DNA of 64,000 nucleotides, from contig NZ_JADMLG010000001.1 in the NCBI RefSeq assembly GCF_015674855.1, positions 302,193-366,192 of the forward strand, in the 5' to 3' direction. The position numbers and the translations under genes were made by a program. This document shows, piece after piece, positions 1 through 8,808 of this stretch. Every line of letters starts with the position of its first letter. Position 1 is the first letter of the stretch. The notes under the pieces are model-generated. The model ran no database searches and was not told the origin of the DNA. It saw only the letters and a program-made list of their open reading frames with translations. This stretch comes from Nocardia bovistercoris. GTDB taxonomy: Bacteria; Actinomycetota; Actinomycetes; Mycobacteriales; Mycobacteriaceae.

Positions 1-74
1 GGCGCCCCCCCGGCCGCCGCCCCCCCCCCCCCCCCCCCGCGCGCCGCCCCCCCCCCCCCCCCCCGCCCCCCCCC
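1..74. repeat. C-rich low-complexity tract
   Basis: The first 74 bases are almost only C, broken by a few G. This is unlike the rest of the window, where GC-rich sequence still has a mixed composition. It may be a sequencing or contig-end artefact or a genuine homopolymer tract. From 75 to the stop codon at 124 no feature was recognised. Confidence 0.8.
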
Positions 75-123
75 ACTTCTCTGTTCTTGCTACAGCGCTG
101 TTCTAGCTACACCTGCCAGCGGT

Positions 124-1800
124 TCAGAACTGGTCCTGCTCGTAGTCGGACAGCAGTTCGTCGGAGTGCGGCGCACCGATGACATCCGGGGTGGACTCGC
201 CGAGCGGACCCGTCAGATCGTCGTTGCCCGTGCGGCTCTGGTAGGGCGCCACCGTGCGCGAGTGCTGATCGTCCTCACCGCCGCGCTGCCCGGCGGCCGC
301 GCCGGGCCCGCCCATGAAGGAGTTGCCGGAACCCGCCGTGCCGGTGGACCCGCCCATGGCGCCGGTACCCATCGACGCGCCCGGAATGCCGGTGGCGCCG
401 CGCAGCGGGGAGACCGTCGCGCCCGGTGTTCCGACGCCGAGTTTGGCCGAGGAACCCGAGCCCGCACCCGCCCCTGAACCACCGCCACCGCCGACCCGCG
501 CGCCCGAACCGCCGCCGGTGCGCGCGGTGCCGAGCGGGCCGAGCACGCCGGTGCCCGTGCCGCTGCCGTGTCCGGCCGACTGCGGGGTGGTCGGCGAATT
601 CGAGCCGAGCTGCGGCGAATACGACGAGTCCGAGCCGATGCCCGCAGATTTGGTCGCGGAGTCCTGCGCCTCGTTGAGCAGCGGTTCGCCGATGTTCTGG
701 ATGGCGGCCTGGGCCACCTCTTCCGGTGCGGGCAGACCGCTCTGACCGAGCAGCTGGGCGACCATGCCGTTCAGTTCGGCGGTCTTACCGGCCAGATCGC
801 CTCGGGTGGCGTTCACGATGCCGACGGCATTGCCGAGATGCTGTGTCGCCGTGGCGATCAGCGCCGTCTGGGCGGGCGGGGTGAAGATCACCGGTGCGAG
901 CGCGACGGCCTGGGTCGCGAAGGAGCTCGCGACTCCGACGAGCTGGCCGTTACCGGTCTGCACGGTGGAGGCGGCCGCCTCGGTGAGACCGGAGATGTCG
1001 AAGCCGCGCTTGCTGGTCTCCTGCCCCTGCGCGGTGGCCTCCTGGCTGGCGGCCTGCGCGCTGCGCGCCGCCTGGCCCTCCCACACCTGTTCGACGGTGG
1101 CCATGCTGCCCTTGCCGACCTGCATGGCGGTTTCGATGATCTCCGAGGACGCGCTGATGATCTTGGTCGGGTCGAGCGCGCCGAGGATTCCGGTGCCGAA
1201 ACTGCTGAGCAGGTCGAGGATCGGCTTGAACAGCTGATCGACGCCGGGCAGCGCGGGCAGCGCGAGGCCGCTCATCAGCGCGGCGACCGGGTCGGCGGGC
1301 AGTGCGGGCATCGAGACCGAGGGCAGTGCGCTCGCGGCCTGCTGACCCGCCTGCGCGGCCTGCGCCGCACCGCCGCCCAGCGCGCCCCCGAGCACCCCGT
1401 TGGCCTGCGCGAGCGCACCCTGCGCCGCGGTGTTGGCCTGGGCGACCGCGTGGCTGATGGCGGTGTCGGCGCCGCCGAGCAGACTCGACACATCGGTGGG
1501 CGCGCCGCCGAGCACCGAGTGGGCCTCGGGTGCGCCCGCGCCGCCGCCGAGGCCCGACAGGCCTGCGGGTACGGCGGCTCCGTTATGGGAGTCCTCGCTG
1601 ATCTTCCTGGCGAGCACGAATTCCGGCGCTTCGATCGGCGCCATGTCCTCGGGCAGCTGCGGCAGCGGCAGATCCTGGATCGCCTGCGGCACGCTCTGGA
1701 TGGCCGCAGCGACGATCTGATTGGCGTCGTCGGCGGCGTGCGCGACGGCCGCGACACCTTCGTCGACGGGGGCGATCACGCCACTGAGTCCGGTTTCCAT
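124..1800 (-). CDS. Gly/Ala-rich protein, putative type VII secretion substrate (EspA/PPE-like partner)
   Basis: Predicted protein of 558 residues. The N-terminal part is Ala/Pro-rich. The middle (about 220-350) is helical and carries a W-x-G turn (VWEGQ), as in WXG/Esp proteins. The last 180 residues are a Gly/Ser/Thr-rich low-complexity tail. It follows an EspC-type gene 18 bases upstream, the pairing known for espC with espA in mycobacterial ESX-1. The ATG at 1800 is chosen because the AAGGGGG ribosome site touches the earlier ATG at 1809 but is well spaced from 1800. No classical signal peptide is visible, and no clear YxxxD/E export motif was found at the C terminus. Assignment rests on context and composition; an unrelated Gly-rich secreted or cell-wall protein is possible. 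Confidence 0.6.
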   Translation of the reverse strand: METGLSGVIAPVDEGVAAVAHAADDANQIVAAAIQSVPQAIQDLPLPQLPEDMAPIEAPEFVLARKISEDSHNGAAVPAGLSGLGGGAGAPEAHSVLGGAPTDVSSLLGGADTAISHAVAQANTAAQGALAQANGVLGGALGGGAAQAAQAGQQAASALPSVSMPALPADPVAALMSGLALPALPGVDQLFKPILDLLSSFGTGILGALDPTKIISASSEIIETAMQVGKGSMATVEQVWEGQAARSAQAASQEATAQGQETSKRGFDISGLTEAAASTVQTGNGQLVGVASSFATQAVALAPVIFTPPAQTALIATATQHLGNAVGIVNATRGDLAGKTAELNGMVAQLLGQSGLPAPEEVAQAAIQNIGEPLLNEAQDSATKSAGIGSDSSYSPQLGSNSPTTPQSAGHGSGTGTGVLGPLGTARTGGGSGARVGGGGGSGAGAGSGSSAKLGVGTPGATVSPLRGATGIPGASMGTGAMGGSTGTAGSGNSFMGGPGAAAGQRGGEDDQHSRTVAPYQSRTGNDDLTGPLGESTPDVIGAPHSDELLSDYEQDQF

Positions 1801-1818
1801 CGAATCCATCCCCCTTGC

Positions 1819-2139
1819 TCAGATCTCGGCGCCGTTGGCGTTGATCTCGCCCGCGTTGCCTTGATCGGTGTCCTCGAACCGGAATGCCGCCGTGAACGCC
1901 TTGGACGACAGATTGTTGAATTTGGCGGACAGATCGTTGATGTCCTTGGCCTGCAGAACCTGTGCGGCCGCGAAACTCAACAGATAGTCGCCGCCGATGA
2001 GACCGAATACCGGGGTGAGTGCCGCGACCTGCCCTACCGCGTCGAAATTGCCCGCGGCGGCGAGCTGCGTCGAGATCCCCGCGTTCTCGGCGGCGAACGC
2101 CTGGACCGCCTCGGTGTCTACCGAGAGATCGTCACTCAT
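1819..2139 (-). CDS. EspC-family type VII secretion target (DUF2580-like)
   Basis: A 106-residue protein with the pattern of the ESX-1 EspC family: an N-terminal 'L-x-VD' start, an amphipathic helix, a central GLIGGDYLLSF stretch, and a C-terminal F-x-x-TD-x-x-x-A signature (FEDTDQGNA). In mycobacteria these small proteins are exported by type VII secretion and are co-dependent with EspA. The ATG at 2139 is preferred over the upstream in-frame start because a GGGGGG ribosome site lies just upstream. It begins an operon with the Gly/Ala-rich gene at 124-1800. No ESX machinery gene (eccC, eccD, mycP) is in the window, so the export apparatus would be encoded elsewhere. Confidence 0.75.
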   Translation of the reverse strand: MSDDLSVDTEAVQAFAAENAGISTQLAAAGNFDAVGQVAALTPVFGLIGGDYLLSFAAAQVLQAKDINDLSAKFNNLSSKAFTAAFRFEDTDQGNAGEINANGAEI

Positions 2140-2312
2140 CGAGTTGCCCCCCAAATCGTCGTGAACATCAGTGCCCTGCACCGCTTCCCACAGCCCCGCA
2201 CTCCCAGCACGGCAGATCGTTACGGTTGGGCCTCAATATAACCGACGCCGGGCCGCGCGCGCAGCGACGATCTCGCCACGATTTTCCGCGCACCACCTTT
2301 CGGCGAAAAAAC

Positions 2313-2326
2313 TAGAACCTGTTACA
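2313..2326 (+). promoter_or_regulatory. KstR-like operator, box 1
   Basis: The sequence TAGAACCTGTTACA fits the published KstR consensus TNNAACNNGTTNNA exactly. It lies 31 bases upstream of the SDR start codon. KstR is the TetR-type repressor of cholesterol catabolism in Mycobacterium and Rhodococcus. Binding here is inferred from the motif only. Confidence 0.5.
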
Positions 2327-2329
2327 AAC

Positions 2330-2343
2330 AAGAACACGTTCTA
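2330..2343 (+). promoter_or_regulatory. KstR-like operator, box 2
   Basis: The sequence AAGAACACGTTCTA matches the KstR consensus except for the first base, and forms a GAAC-AC-GTTC palindrome. It sits 3 bases after box 1 and 14 bases before the SDR start codon. The 2-base spacer argues against a LexA site, which needs four. Confidence 0.5.
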
Positions 2344-2357
2344 CTAATGTCGGTGAC

Positions 2358-3362
2358 ATGAAGGTCGCAGTGACCGGCGCAGCCGGCTACCTAGGCACGA
2401 ATCTGCTCCCCCTGCTGGTCGAGCGAGGCCATCAGGTCGTCGCGATCGACCGGGTCGTCCCCGACGGCGCGGCACGGTCGGATGTCACCTGGGTGGCGGG
2501 CGATGTCCTCGACCCCGACTCGATGCGCGCCGCGCTGGCCGACGCCGAAATCGTCTACCACCTGGTCGCGGTCATCACCCTGGCCGACCGCAACGACCTG
2601 GCGTGGCGGGTCAACACCGAGGGCGTGCGGGTGGTCGCCGACGCCGCGCTCGCGGTCGGCGTCCGCCGCCTGGTGCACGCCAGCTCGATCCACGCCTTCG
2701 ACCAGTACGCCTGCGGCGGCCACATCGACGAGAACTCGGCGCGCTCCACCGATCCGAAGCTGCCCGTCTACGACCGGTCCAAATGGGCGGGCGAGGTGGC
2801 GCTGCGCGCCGTGATCGACCGCGGACTCGACGCGGTGCTGTGCAACCCCACCGGCGTCTTCGGCCCGGCCGACTTCGGCGCGCCGCTGTCGCGGATCAAC
2901 CGCACCATGCGCGACGCCGCCGCGGGCCGGATCCCGGCGATGATCGGCGGCGGATTCGACCTGGTCGACGTCCGCGACGTCGCCGAGGGCCTGATCCTGG
3001 CGGGCGAACACGGGCGGACCGGGCACAACTACCTGCTCGGCGGGGCAATGATCTCGATGCTCGAATTGTGCCGCCTCGCCGCGGCGCACGGCGGCACGAA
3101 GGGACCGAGGTTCACGATCTCCCCCAAGGTGGTCGGCGGCCTCATTCCGGTGCTCGCCCCGATCGGCCGGATGCTGCGCACCGACATCGTCTCGCGCGCC
3201 GCGCTCGGCGCGCTGATCTCGGCGCCGGTCGTCGACCACGGCAAGGCCGAACGCGACCTCGGCTACCGACCGCGATCGACCGACGAGACGGTGCGCGACC
3301 TGGTCTCGTTCTTCGCCGATCCCCGGCCGTTCCTCCGCAGCGCGGCGGGCGAGATCGCTTGA
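2358..3362 (+). CDS. NAD(P)-dependent epimerase/dehydratase (extended SDR)
   Basis: A 334-residue extended short-chain dehydrogenase/reductase. The Rossmann motif GAAGYLG lies at residues 7-13, and the catalytic tetrad region has Ser109/110 and Y148-x-x-x-K152 (YDRSK). The substrate is not readable from the sequence; relatives include 3-beta-hydroxysteroid dehydrogenases, sugar epimerases and dihydroflavonol-reductase-like proteins. Two KstR-like boxes immediately upstream suggest a steroid substrate or steroid-responsive expression, which is inference. The gene is divergent from the EspC-like operon, with about 220 bases of shared AT-richer promoter region. The ATG at 2358 is the first start in frame with the P-loop. 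Confidence 0.88.
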   Translation: MKVAVTGAAGYLGTNLLPLLVERGHQVVAIDRVVPDGAARSDVTWVAGDVLDPDSMRAALADAEIVYHLVAVITLADRNDLAWRVNTEGVRVVADAALAVGVRRLVHASSIHAFDQYACGGHIDENSARSTDPKLPVYDRSKWAGEVALRAVIDRGLDAVLCNPTGVFGPADFGAPLSRINRTMRDAAAGRIPAMIGGGFDLVDVRDVAEGLILAGEHGRTGHNYLLGGAMISMLELCRLAAAHGGTKGPRFTISPKVVGGLIPVLAPIGRMLRTDIVSRAALGALISAPVVDHGKAERDLGYRPRSTDETVRDLVSFFADPRPFLRSAAGEIA

Positions 3363-3370
3363 CACCCGAA

Positions 3371-3386
3371 TAGAACACATGTTCGA
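3371..3386 (+). promoter_or_regulatory. LexA (SOS) box of the radical SAM gene
   Basis: TAGAACACATGTTCGA matches the mycobacterial SOS box TCGAACNNNNGTTCGA at all but one position. It ends 8 bases before the GTG start at 3395. From memory, the M. tuberculosis counterpart Rv2578c is in the LexA regulon, which supports the call. Confidence 0.8.
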
Positions 3387-3394
3387 CTGAGGGT

Positions 3395-4414
3395 GTGCGG
3401 TGGCAGAACCAGAGTGTGGACGCCGACGACGGCGCACTGCCCGGCCTGGCCAGGTCGGGCTTCGTCCGTTCCGTCCGCACCCCCGAATTCGACGGCATCA
3501 CCTTCCACGAGGTGCTCTGCAAGAGCGCGCTGAACAAGGTGCACGCGAACGCGGGCCTCCCGTTCACCTGGACCGTCAATCCCATGCGCGGCTGTTCGCA
3601 CGCGTGCAGGTACTGCTTCGCCCGCCCGACCCACGAATACCTGGACCTGGACGCGGGCCGCGATTTCGACGCCCAGATCGTGGTCAAGACGAATGTCGCC
3701 GCCGTGCTGCGCAAGGAACTGCGGCGCCGGTCCTGGCGCGGGGAACCGGTGGCGCTCGGCACCAATACCGACCCGTACCAGCGGGCGGAGGGCCGCTACC
3801 GGCTCATGCCGGGCATCATCGGCGCGCTCACCGAATCCGGCACGCCGTTCTCCGTACTCACCAAGGGCACCCTGCTGCGCCGCGATCTGCCGCTGCTCAC
3901 CGAAGCCGCGCGCCAGGTGTCGGTGCGCATCGCGGTATCGATCGCCATCCTCGACCCCGACCTGCACCGAGGCCTGGAATCCGGCACGCCTTCCCCCCGC
4001 GCGCGACTGGACATGGTCGCCGCGCTGGCCGAAGCCGGTTTCGCGGTGAACGTGATGGTCGCCCCGGTCATCCCCTACCTCACCGACAGCCGGGCCGACC
4101 TGGACGAACTGCTCGGCGAGATCGCCGCCGCGGGCGCGCGCTCGGCGATCACCATGCCGATGCACCTGCGCGGCGCCACCCGCGGCTGGTTCCTGACCTG
4201 GCTGGCCGAACACCATCCGGCCCTGCTGCGCCGGTATCGGCGGCTCTACGGCAACGGCGCCTACGTGCACCCGGACTACGCGAGCCTGCTGCGCGACCGG
4301 GTCACGCCGCTGCTGCGACACCACGGCCTGACCCCGCCCGCGCGCACCGAGCCGAGCCCGCCCGTCGCTCCGGACGAGGTCGAGGACGCTCAGCAGACGT
4401 TGTTCGCCCGGTAG
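3395..4414 (+). CDS. Radical SAM protein, Rv2578c family (SplB-like), SOS-controlled
   Basis: A 339-residue radical SAM protein. The Fe-S cluster motif Cys67-x3-Cys71-x2-Cys74 (GCSHACRYC) is followed by the conserved FARPTHEYL segment and the 'NTDPYQRAEGRY' region typical of the Rv2578c/SplB-like family. It starts at GTG 3395, giving the N terminus MRWQNQSV, close to the mycobacterial homologue. A LexA box lies directly upstream, so DNA damage should induce it. The family is related to spore photoproduct lyase but lesion repair activity is not established here. In M. tuberculosis it also lies close to hisS, and here hisS is 6 kb away with korAB and mdh in between. Confidence 0.92.
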   Translation: MRWQNQSVDADDGALPGLARSGFVRSVRTPEFDGITFHEVLCKSALNKVHANAGLPFTWTVNPMRGCSHACRYCFARPTHEYLDLDAGRDFDAQIVVKTNVAAVLRKELRRRSWRGEPVALGTNTDPYQRAEGRYRLMPGIIGALTESGTPFSVLTKGTLLRRDLPLLTEAARQVSVRIAVSIAILDPDLHRGLESGTPSPRARLDMVAALAEAGFAVNVMVAPVIPYLTDSRADLDELLGEIAAAGARSAITMPMHLRGATRGWFLTWLAEHHPALLRRYRRLYGNGAYVHPDYASLLRDRVTPLLRHHGLTPPARTEPSPPVAPDEVEDAQQTLFAR

Positions 4415-4540
4415 CGGCCCGTCCGGGAACGCGCGATCGGATTTCCACATCCAACCCGCGCTTCGCCCGCACGCCGGGCCGGTGTCGGAGTACTTTGGCC
4501 ACTGGCACCCTCTCACGCGACGAGGAAGTGAAGCAGGCAC

Positions 4541-6502
4541 ATGGTCTCGCACCAAAGTGATATCGGCACAGCGAAGTTGGAGAAAGTCGTCATCCGGTTC
4601 GCGGGTGACTCCGGCGACGGCATGCAGCTGACCGGCGACCGATTCACCCACGAGGCGGCGGCATTCGGCAACGATCTCGCCACCCAGCCCAATTTCCCGG
4701 CCGAGATCCGCGCGCCACAGGGCACGCTGCCGGGCGTGTCGTCGTTCCAGATCCAGATCGCCGACTACGACATCCTCACCGCGGGTGACCAACCCGACGT
4801 GCTGGTCGCGATGAATCCGGCCGCGCTGAAAGCGAACGTGGACGAGCTGCCGCGCGGCGCCACCATCATCGTCAACACCGACGAGTTCACCAAGCGCAAC
4901 CTGACCAAGGTCGGCTACGCCGCCGACCCGCTCGACGACGGCAGCCTCGCGGATTTCACGGTGCATCGGGTGTCGATGACCTCGCTGACCCTCGGCGCCA
5001 CCGAGTCCACCGGCGTCGGCAAGAAGGACGGGCAGCGCGCGAAGAACATGTTCGCGCTCGGGCTGCTCTCCTGGATGTACGGACGCCCGATCGGCGGCAC
5101 CGAACAGTTCATGCGGGAGAAGTTCGCCGCCAAACCCGATATCGCCGAAGCCAATGTGCTGGCGTTCCGGGCCGGGTGGAACTACGGCGAGACCACCGAG
5201 GCGTTCGCCACCACCTACGAGATCGCGCCCGCCACCCTGCCGCCGGGCACCTATCGCCAGATCACCGGCAACACCGCGCTCGCCTACGGCCTGGTGACGG
5301 CGGGCAGGCTCGCCGAGCTGCCGGTATTCCTCGGCACCTACCCGATCACCCCGGCCTCCGACATCCTGCACGAGCTGAGCAAGCACAAGAATTTCGACGT
5401 CACCACCTTCCAGGCCGAGGACGAGATCGCGGGCATCGGCGCGGCGCTCGGCGCGGCGGTGGGCGGCGCGCTCGGGGTCACCAGCACGTCAGGGCCGGGG
5501 CTCGCGCTCAAGAGCGAGACCATCGGCCTCGCGGTCATGACGGAACTGCCGCTGGTGATCGTCGACGTGCAGCGTGGCGGGCCGTCCACCGGCCTGCCGA
5601 CCAAGACCGAACAGGCCGACCTGTTGCAGGCGCTGTACGGACGCAACGGCGAGTCGCCGGTGGCCGTTCTCGCGCCACGCTCACCCGCCGACTGCTTCGC
5701 CGCCGCGGTCGAGGCCGCGCGCATCGCGCTCACCTACCGCACGCCGGTTCTGCTGCTGTCCGACGGCGCGATCGCCAACGGTTCGGAACCCTGGTCGATC
5801 CCGGACGTCGCGACGCTCGAGCCCATCGATCCGGCCTACGAACCCGACGCCGAGGACGAGTCGGATTTCCAGCCATACGCCCGCGACCCGGAGACCTTGG
5901 CGCGTCCGCTCGCGGTGCCCGGCACCAAGGGCAGGGCCCACCGCATCGGCGGCCTCGAGAAGGCCGACGGCAGCGGCAACATCTCCTACGATCCCGCCAA
6001 CCACGAACTCATGGTGCGGCTGCGGCAGGCCAAGATCGACGGGATCGCCGTCCCCGACGTGGAGGTCGACGATCCGGACGGGCGCGCCGAACTGCTCGTG
6101 CTCGGCTGGGGCAGTTCGTTCGGCCCGATCGGCGAGGCTTGCCGCCGAGCCCGCCGCCGCGGCGTCCCGGTGGCGCAGGCGCATCTGCGGCACCTCAATC
6201 CGCTGCCCGCGAACCTGGGCGAGGTGCTGCGCCGCTACCGCGTCGTGGTGGCCCCGGAGATGAACGGCGGCCAGCTCGCCCTGCTGCTGCGCGCGAAGTA
6301 CCTCGTCGACGTCAAGCCGTGGACCAAGATCGCGGGCACCGCCTTCTCCGCCCAGGAACTCGTCGGCGTCATCGACGCGGCGCTCGACGGCTCGCTCGCG
6401 GAGCTGGAGCAGGACAAAGGTTTCGCCGCGCGGGCGCGCGCCACCTACCGCACGACACCGGACGGCGATGCCGCCGCCGCACCCACCACCGGGGGACAGT
6501 GA
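4541..6502 (+). CDS. korA: 2-oxoglutarate:ferredoxin oxidoreductase, subunit alpha
   Basis: A 653-residue fused gamma-alpha subunit of the anaerobic-type 2-oxoacid:ferredoxin oxidoreductase family, like mycobacterial KorA (Rv2455c). The N-terminal gamma domain carries RFAGDSGDGMQ near residues 19-29. The alpha domain starts around residue 245 and carries TYPITPASDIL. Together with KorB it decarboxylates 2-oxoglutarate to succinyl-CoA and reduces ferredoxin, so it can bypass the 2-oxoglutarate dehydrogenase complex. Its stop codon is 1 base before the korB ATG, so the two are co-translated. Ribosome site GAGGAAG lies about 14 bases upstream of the ATG at 4541. Confidence 0.96.
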   Translation: MVSHQSDIGTAKLEKVVIRFAGDSGDGMQLTGDRFTHEAAAFGNDLATQPNFPAEIRAPQGTLPGVSSFQIQIADYDILTAGDQPDVLVAMNPAALKANVDELPRGATIIVNTDEFTKRNLTKVGYAADPLDDGSLADFTVHRVSMTSLTLGATESTGVGKKDGQRAKNMFALGLLSWMYGRPIGGTEQFMREKFAAKPDIAEANVLAFRAGWNYGETTEAFATTYEIAPATLPPGTYRQITGNTALAYGLVTAGRLAELPVFLGTYPITPASDILHELSKHKNFDVTTFQAEDEIAGIGAALGAAVGGALGVTSTSGPGLALKSETIGLAVMTELPLVIVDVQRGGPSTGLPTKTEQADLLQALYGRNGESPVAVLAPRSPADCFAAAVEAARIALTYRTPVLLLSDGAIANGSEPWSIPDVATLEPIDPAYEPDAEDESDFQPYARDPETLARPLAVPGTKGRAHRIGGLEKADGSGNISYDPANHELMVRLRQAKIDGIAVPDVEVDDPDGRAELLVLGWGSSFGPIGEACRRARRRGVPVAQAHLRHLNPLPANLGEVLRRYRVVVAPEMNGGQLALLLRAKYLVDVKPWTKIAGTAFSAQELVGVIDAALDGSLAELEQDKGFAARARATYRTTPDGDAAAAPTTGGQ

Positions 6503-6503
6503 G

Positions 6504-7586
6504 ATGACCATCGTCGAAACCTCGCTCATCGGGACCGATCTCGGCCTCACCGGCTTGTCCGGCGTGCCGACCTCACCGGAGAAGCAGAAGGTCAAGGACT
6601 ACACCTCCGATCAGGAGGTGCGCTGGTGCCCCGGCTGCGGCGATTACGTGATCCTCGCCACCGTGCGCGGATTCCTCGCCGAACTCGGCCTGCGCCGCGA
6701 GAACCTGATGTTCGTGTCCGGCATCGGATGCTCGAGCCGCTTCCCGTACTACCTGGAGGCCTACGGCATCCATTCCATCCACGGTCGGGCGCCCGCCATC
6801 GCTACGGGACTCGCGGTCACCCGACCCGATCTATCGGTGTGGGTTGTCACCGGTGACGGCGACGCGCTCTCCATCGGCGGCAACCATCTCATCCACGCGC
6901 TGCGCCGCAACGTGAACATGACGATCCTGCTGTTCAACAACCGGATCTACGGGCTGACCAAGGGCCAGTACTCGCCCACCTCGGAACCGGGCAAGATCAC
7001 CAAATCGACGCCGATGGGGTCGGTGGACCATCCGTTCAACACCCTCTCGATCGCCCTCGGGGCCGAGGCCACCTTCGCGGCGCGCGCACTGGACTCCGAC
7101 CGCGCGGGCCTGACCGAGGTGCTGCGCGCGGCGGCCGAACACCGCGGCACCTCGTTCGTGGAGATCCTGCAGGACTGCCCGATCTTCAACGACGGCTCCT
7201 TCGACGCGCTGCGCCGCGACAACGCCGCCGACCACCTCGTCCCGCTGCGCCACGGCGAACCGGTGCGTTTCGGCGCCGACGGCGAATTCGCGGTGGTGCG
7301 CAAGGGCTTCGGCCTCACGGTGGCGCGCACCACCGACGTGGCCGAGGCCGACATCGTGGTGCACGACGCCTACGCCGACGACCCCGAATACGCATACGCG
7401 CTGTCGCGGCTCTCGGACCAGAACCTCGACCACGTGGTGACCGGCATCTTCCGCAGCGTCAGCCGCCCCACCTACGACGACGGTGTGCGCGCGCAGAACG
7501 CGACCGCGCGCGAACGCAAGCCGGTGGGTCCGGATTCGCTCCAGGCCCTGCTCAACGGCCGTGAGACCTGGACCGTAGGCGGATAA
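6504..7586 (+). CDS. korB: 2-oxoglutarate:ferredoxin oxidoreductase, subunit beta
   Basis: A 360-residue thiamine diphosphate-binding beta subunit. Fe-S cysteines are Cys42 and Cys45 (WCPGCGD) and Cys76 (GIGCSSR). The cofactor motif GDGDALSIGGNH begins at residue 117, followed by NNRIYGLTKGQYSPTS, which is typical of the family. The start is ATG 6504, one base after the korA stop; an in-frame upstream ATG at 6468 lies inside korA and would add a proline-rich tail, so it is not used. The gene ends in a strong hairpin shared with convergent mdh. Confidence 0.96.
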   Translation: MTIVETSLIGTDLGLTGLSGVPTSPEKQKVKDYTSDQEVRWCPGCGDYVILATVRGFLAELGLRRENLMFVSGIGCSSRFPYYLEAYGIHSIHGRAPAIATGLAVTRPDLSVWVVTGDGDALSIGGNHLIHALRRNVNMTILLFNNRIYGLTKGQYSPTSEPGKITKSTPMGSVDHPFNTLSIALGAEATFAARALDSDRAGLTEVLRAAAEHRGTSFVEILQDCPIFNDGSFDALRRDNAADHLVPLRHGEPVRFGADGEFAVVRKGFGLTVARTTDVAEADIVVHDAYADDPEYAYALSRLSDQNLDHVVTGIFRSVSRPTYDDGVRAQNATARERKPVGPDSLQALLNGRETWTVGG

Positions 7587-7601
7587 CCACGGGGCACCGT
7601 C

Positions 7602-7629
7602 CCCGGTCGGCTCGAGCGAGCCGACCGGG
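7602..7629. terminator. Bidirectional hairpin terminator between korB and mdh
   Basis: A perfect 12-bp inverted repeat (CCCGGTCGGCTC / GAGCCGACCGGG) with a GAGC loop lies between the convergent korB and mdh stop codons. It lacks a U-tract, as is common for actinobacterial terminators, and could serve both strands. Confidence 0.8.
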
Positions 7630-7690
7630 ACGCAAGGGCCGAGGAAGTACGCGCATCGCGTGGCCGGCCCCTGGATCGGGCGAAGTGCGC

Positions 7691-8698
7691 TCAGCCGCGC
7701 TTGGCGAAGCCGAGGTCGACGACGGCGTCACGTTCCTGTTCGAGTTCGGCGACGCTCGCGTCGACGCGCGCGCGGGAGAACTCGTCGAGGTCGAGGCCGT
7801 CGACGATCGAATAGCCGCCATCGGCGCAGGTGACGGGGAACGAGCTGATGATGCCTTCGGGGACGCCGTAGGATCCGTCGCTCGGGACCGCCATGGACGT
7901 CCAGTCAGCCGCCGGGGTGCCGAGTGCCCAGTCGTGGATGTGGTCGATGGCGGCGCTGGCCGCGCTCGCGGCCGAGGACGCGCCCCTTGCCTGGATGATG
8001 GCGGTGCCGCGCTGCTGGACGGTGGGGATGAAATCCTCGCGCACCCAGGCCGGATCGTCGATCAGCTCGAGCGCGGGGCGGCCGTCGATGGTGGCGTGGG
8101 TGATGTCCGGATACTGGGTGGCCGAGTGGTTGCCCCAGATCGCGACGCGCGCGATCCTGGCGCCGGGCGCACCCGTTTTCTTCGCCAGCTGGGCGATGGC
8201 GCGGTTGTGGTCGAGGCGCGTCATCGCGGTGAAGCGCTCGGCGGGGATGTCGGGGGCGTTGCTCATGGCGATGAAGGCGTTCGTATTGGCCGGATTGCCG
8301 ACCACGAGCACCTTCACGTCGGCGGCCGCGACACCGTTGAGCGCTTGGCCCTGCGCGGTGAAGATCGGGCCGTTGGCGGCCAGCAGATCGCCGCGCTCCA
8401 TGCCCGCGGTGCGCGGGCGCGCGCCGACCAACAGGGCGATGTTCGCGCCGTCGAATCCGACCCAGGGATCATCACTGATGTCGACCGATTCCAGCAGCGG
8501 GAACGCGCCGTCCTCCAGTTCCATCGCCACGCCCTCCAGGGAGGCGACCGCGGCCGGGATCTCGAGTAACCGCAGCCGCACCGACGTATCGGAGCCGAGC
8601 AGCGCACCGGACGCGATGCGGAACAGCAGACCGTAGGCGATCTGGCCCGCCCCTCCGGTCACGGCGACGGTGACGGGCGCGTTCCGAACGGTGCTCAC
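7691..8698 (-). CDS. mdh: Malate dehydrogenase
   Basis: A 335-residue NAD-dependent malate dehydrogenase of the cytosolic-type group found in Actinobacteria. The nucleotide motif GGAGQIAYG is at residues 15-23. The catalytic pair is Asp163 (RLDHNR) and His191 (WGNHS). The substrate arginines are in the '[15 protein letters not shown]' loop. It oxidises malate to oxaloacetate in the TCA cycle, metabolically adjacent to KorAB. The GTG at 8698 has GAGGAG 9 bases upstream. It converges on korB and lies downstream of a membrane protein gene on the same strand. Confidence 0.97.
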   Translation of the reverse strand: MSTVRNAPVTVAVTGGAGQIAYGLLFRIASGALLGSDTSVRLRLLEIPAAVASLEGVAMELEDGAFPLLESVDISDDPWVGFDGANIALLVGARPRTAGMERGDLLAANGPIFTAQGQALNGVAAADVKVLVVGNPANTNAFIAMSNAPDIPAERFTAMTRLDHNRAIAQLAKKTGAPGARIARVAIWGNHSATQYPDITHATIDGRPALELIDDPAWVREDFIPTVQQRGTAIIQARGASSAASAASAAIDHIHDWALGTPAADWTSMAVPSDGSYGVPEGIISSFPVTCADGGYSIVDGLDLDEFSRARVDASVAELEQERDAVVDLGFAKRG

Positions 8699-8808
8699 GA
8701 CGGGGACTCCTCGTATCGGTGGACAACTCCGCCATCAACCCTATCGAGTCTCACCGACCCCGAAAGCCATGCGTGAGCTACGCGACAGTAGTCCGACCGG
8801 CCCTCGGG

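Noticed and set aside
2330..2343. GAACACGTTC as a LexA site
   Set aside because: The spacer between GAAC and GTTC is two bases; the SOS box needs four.
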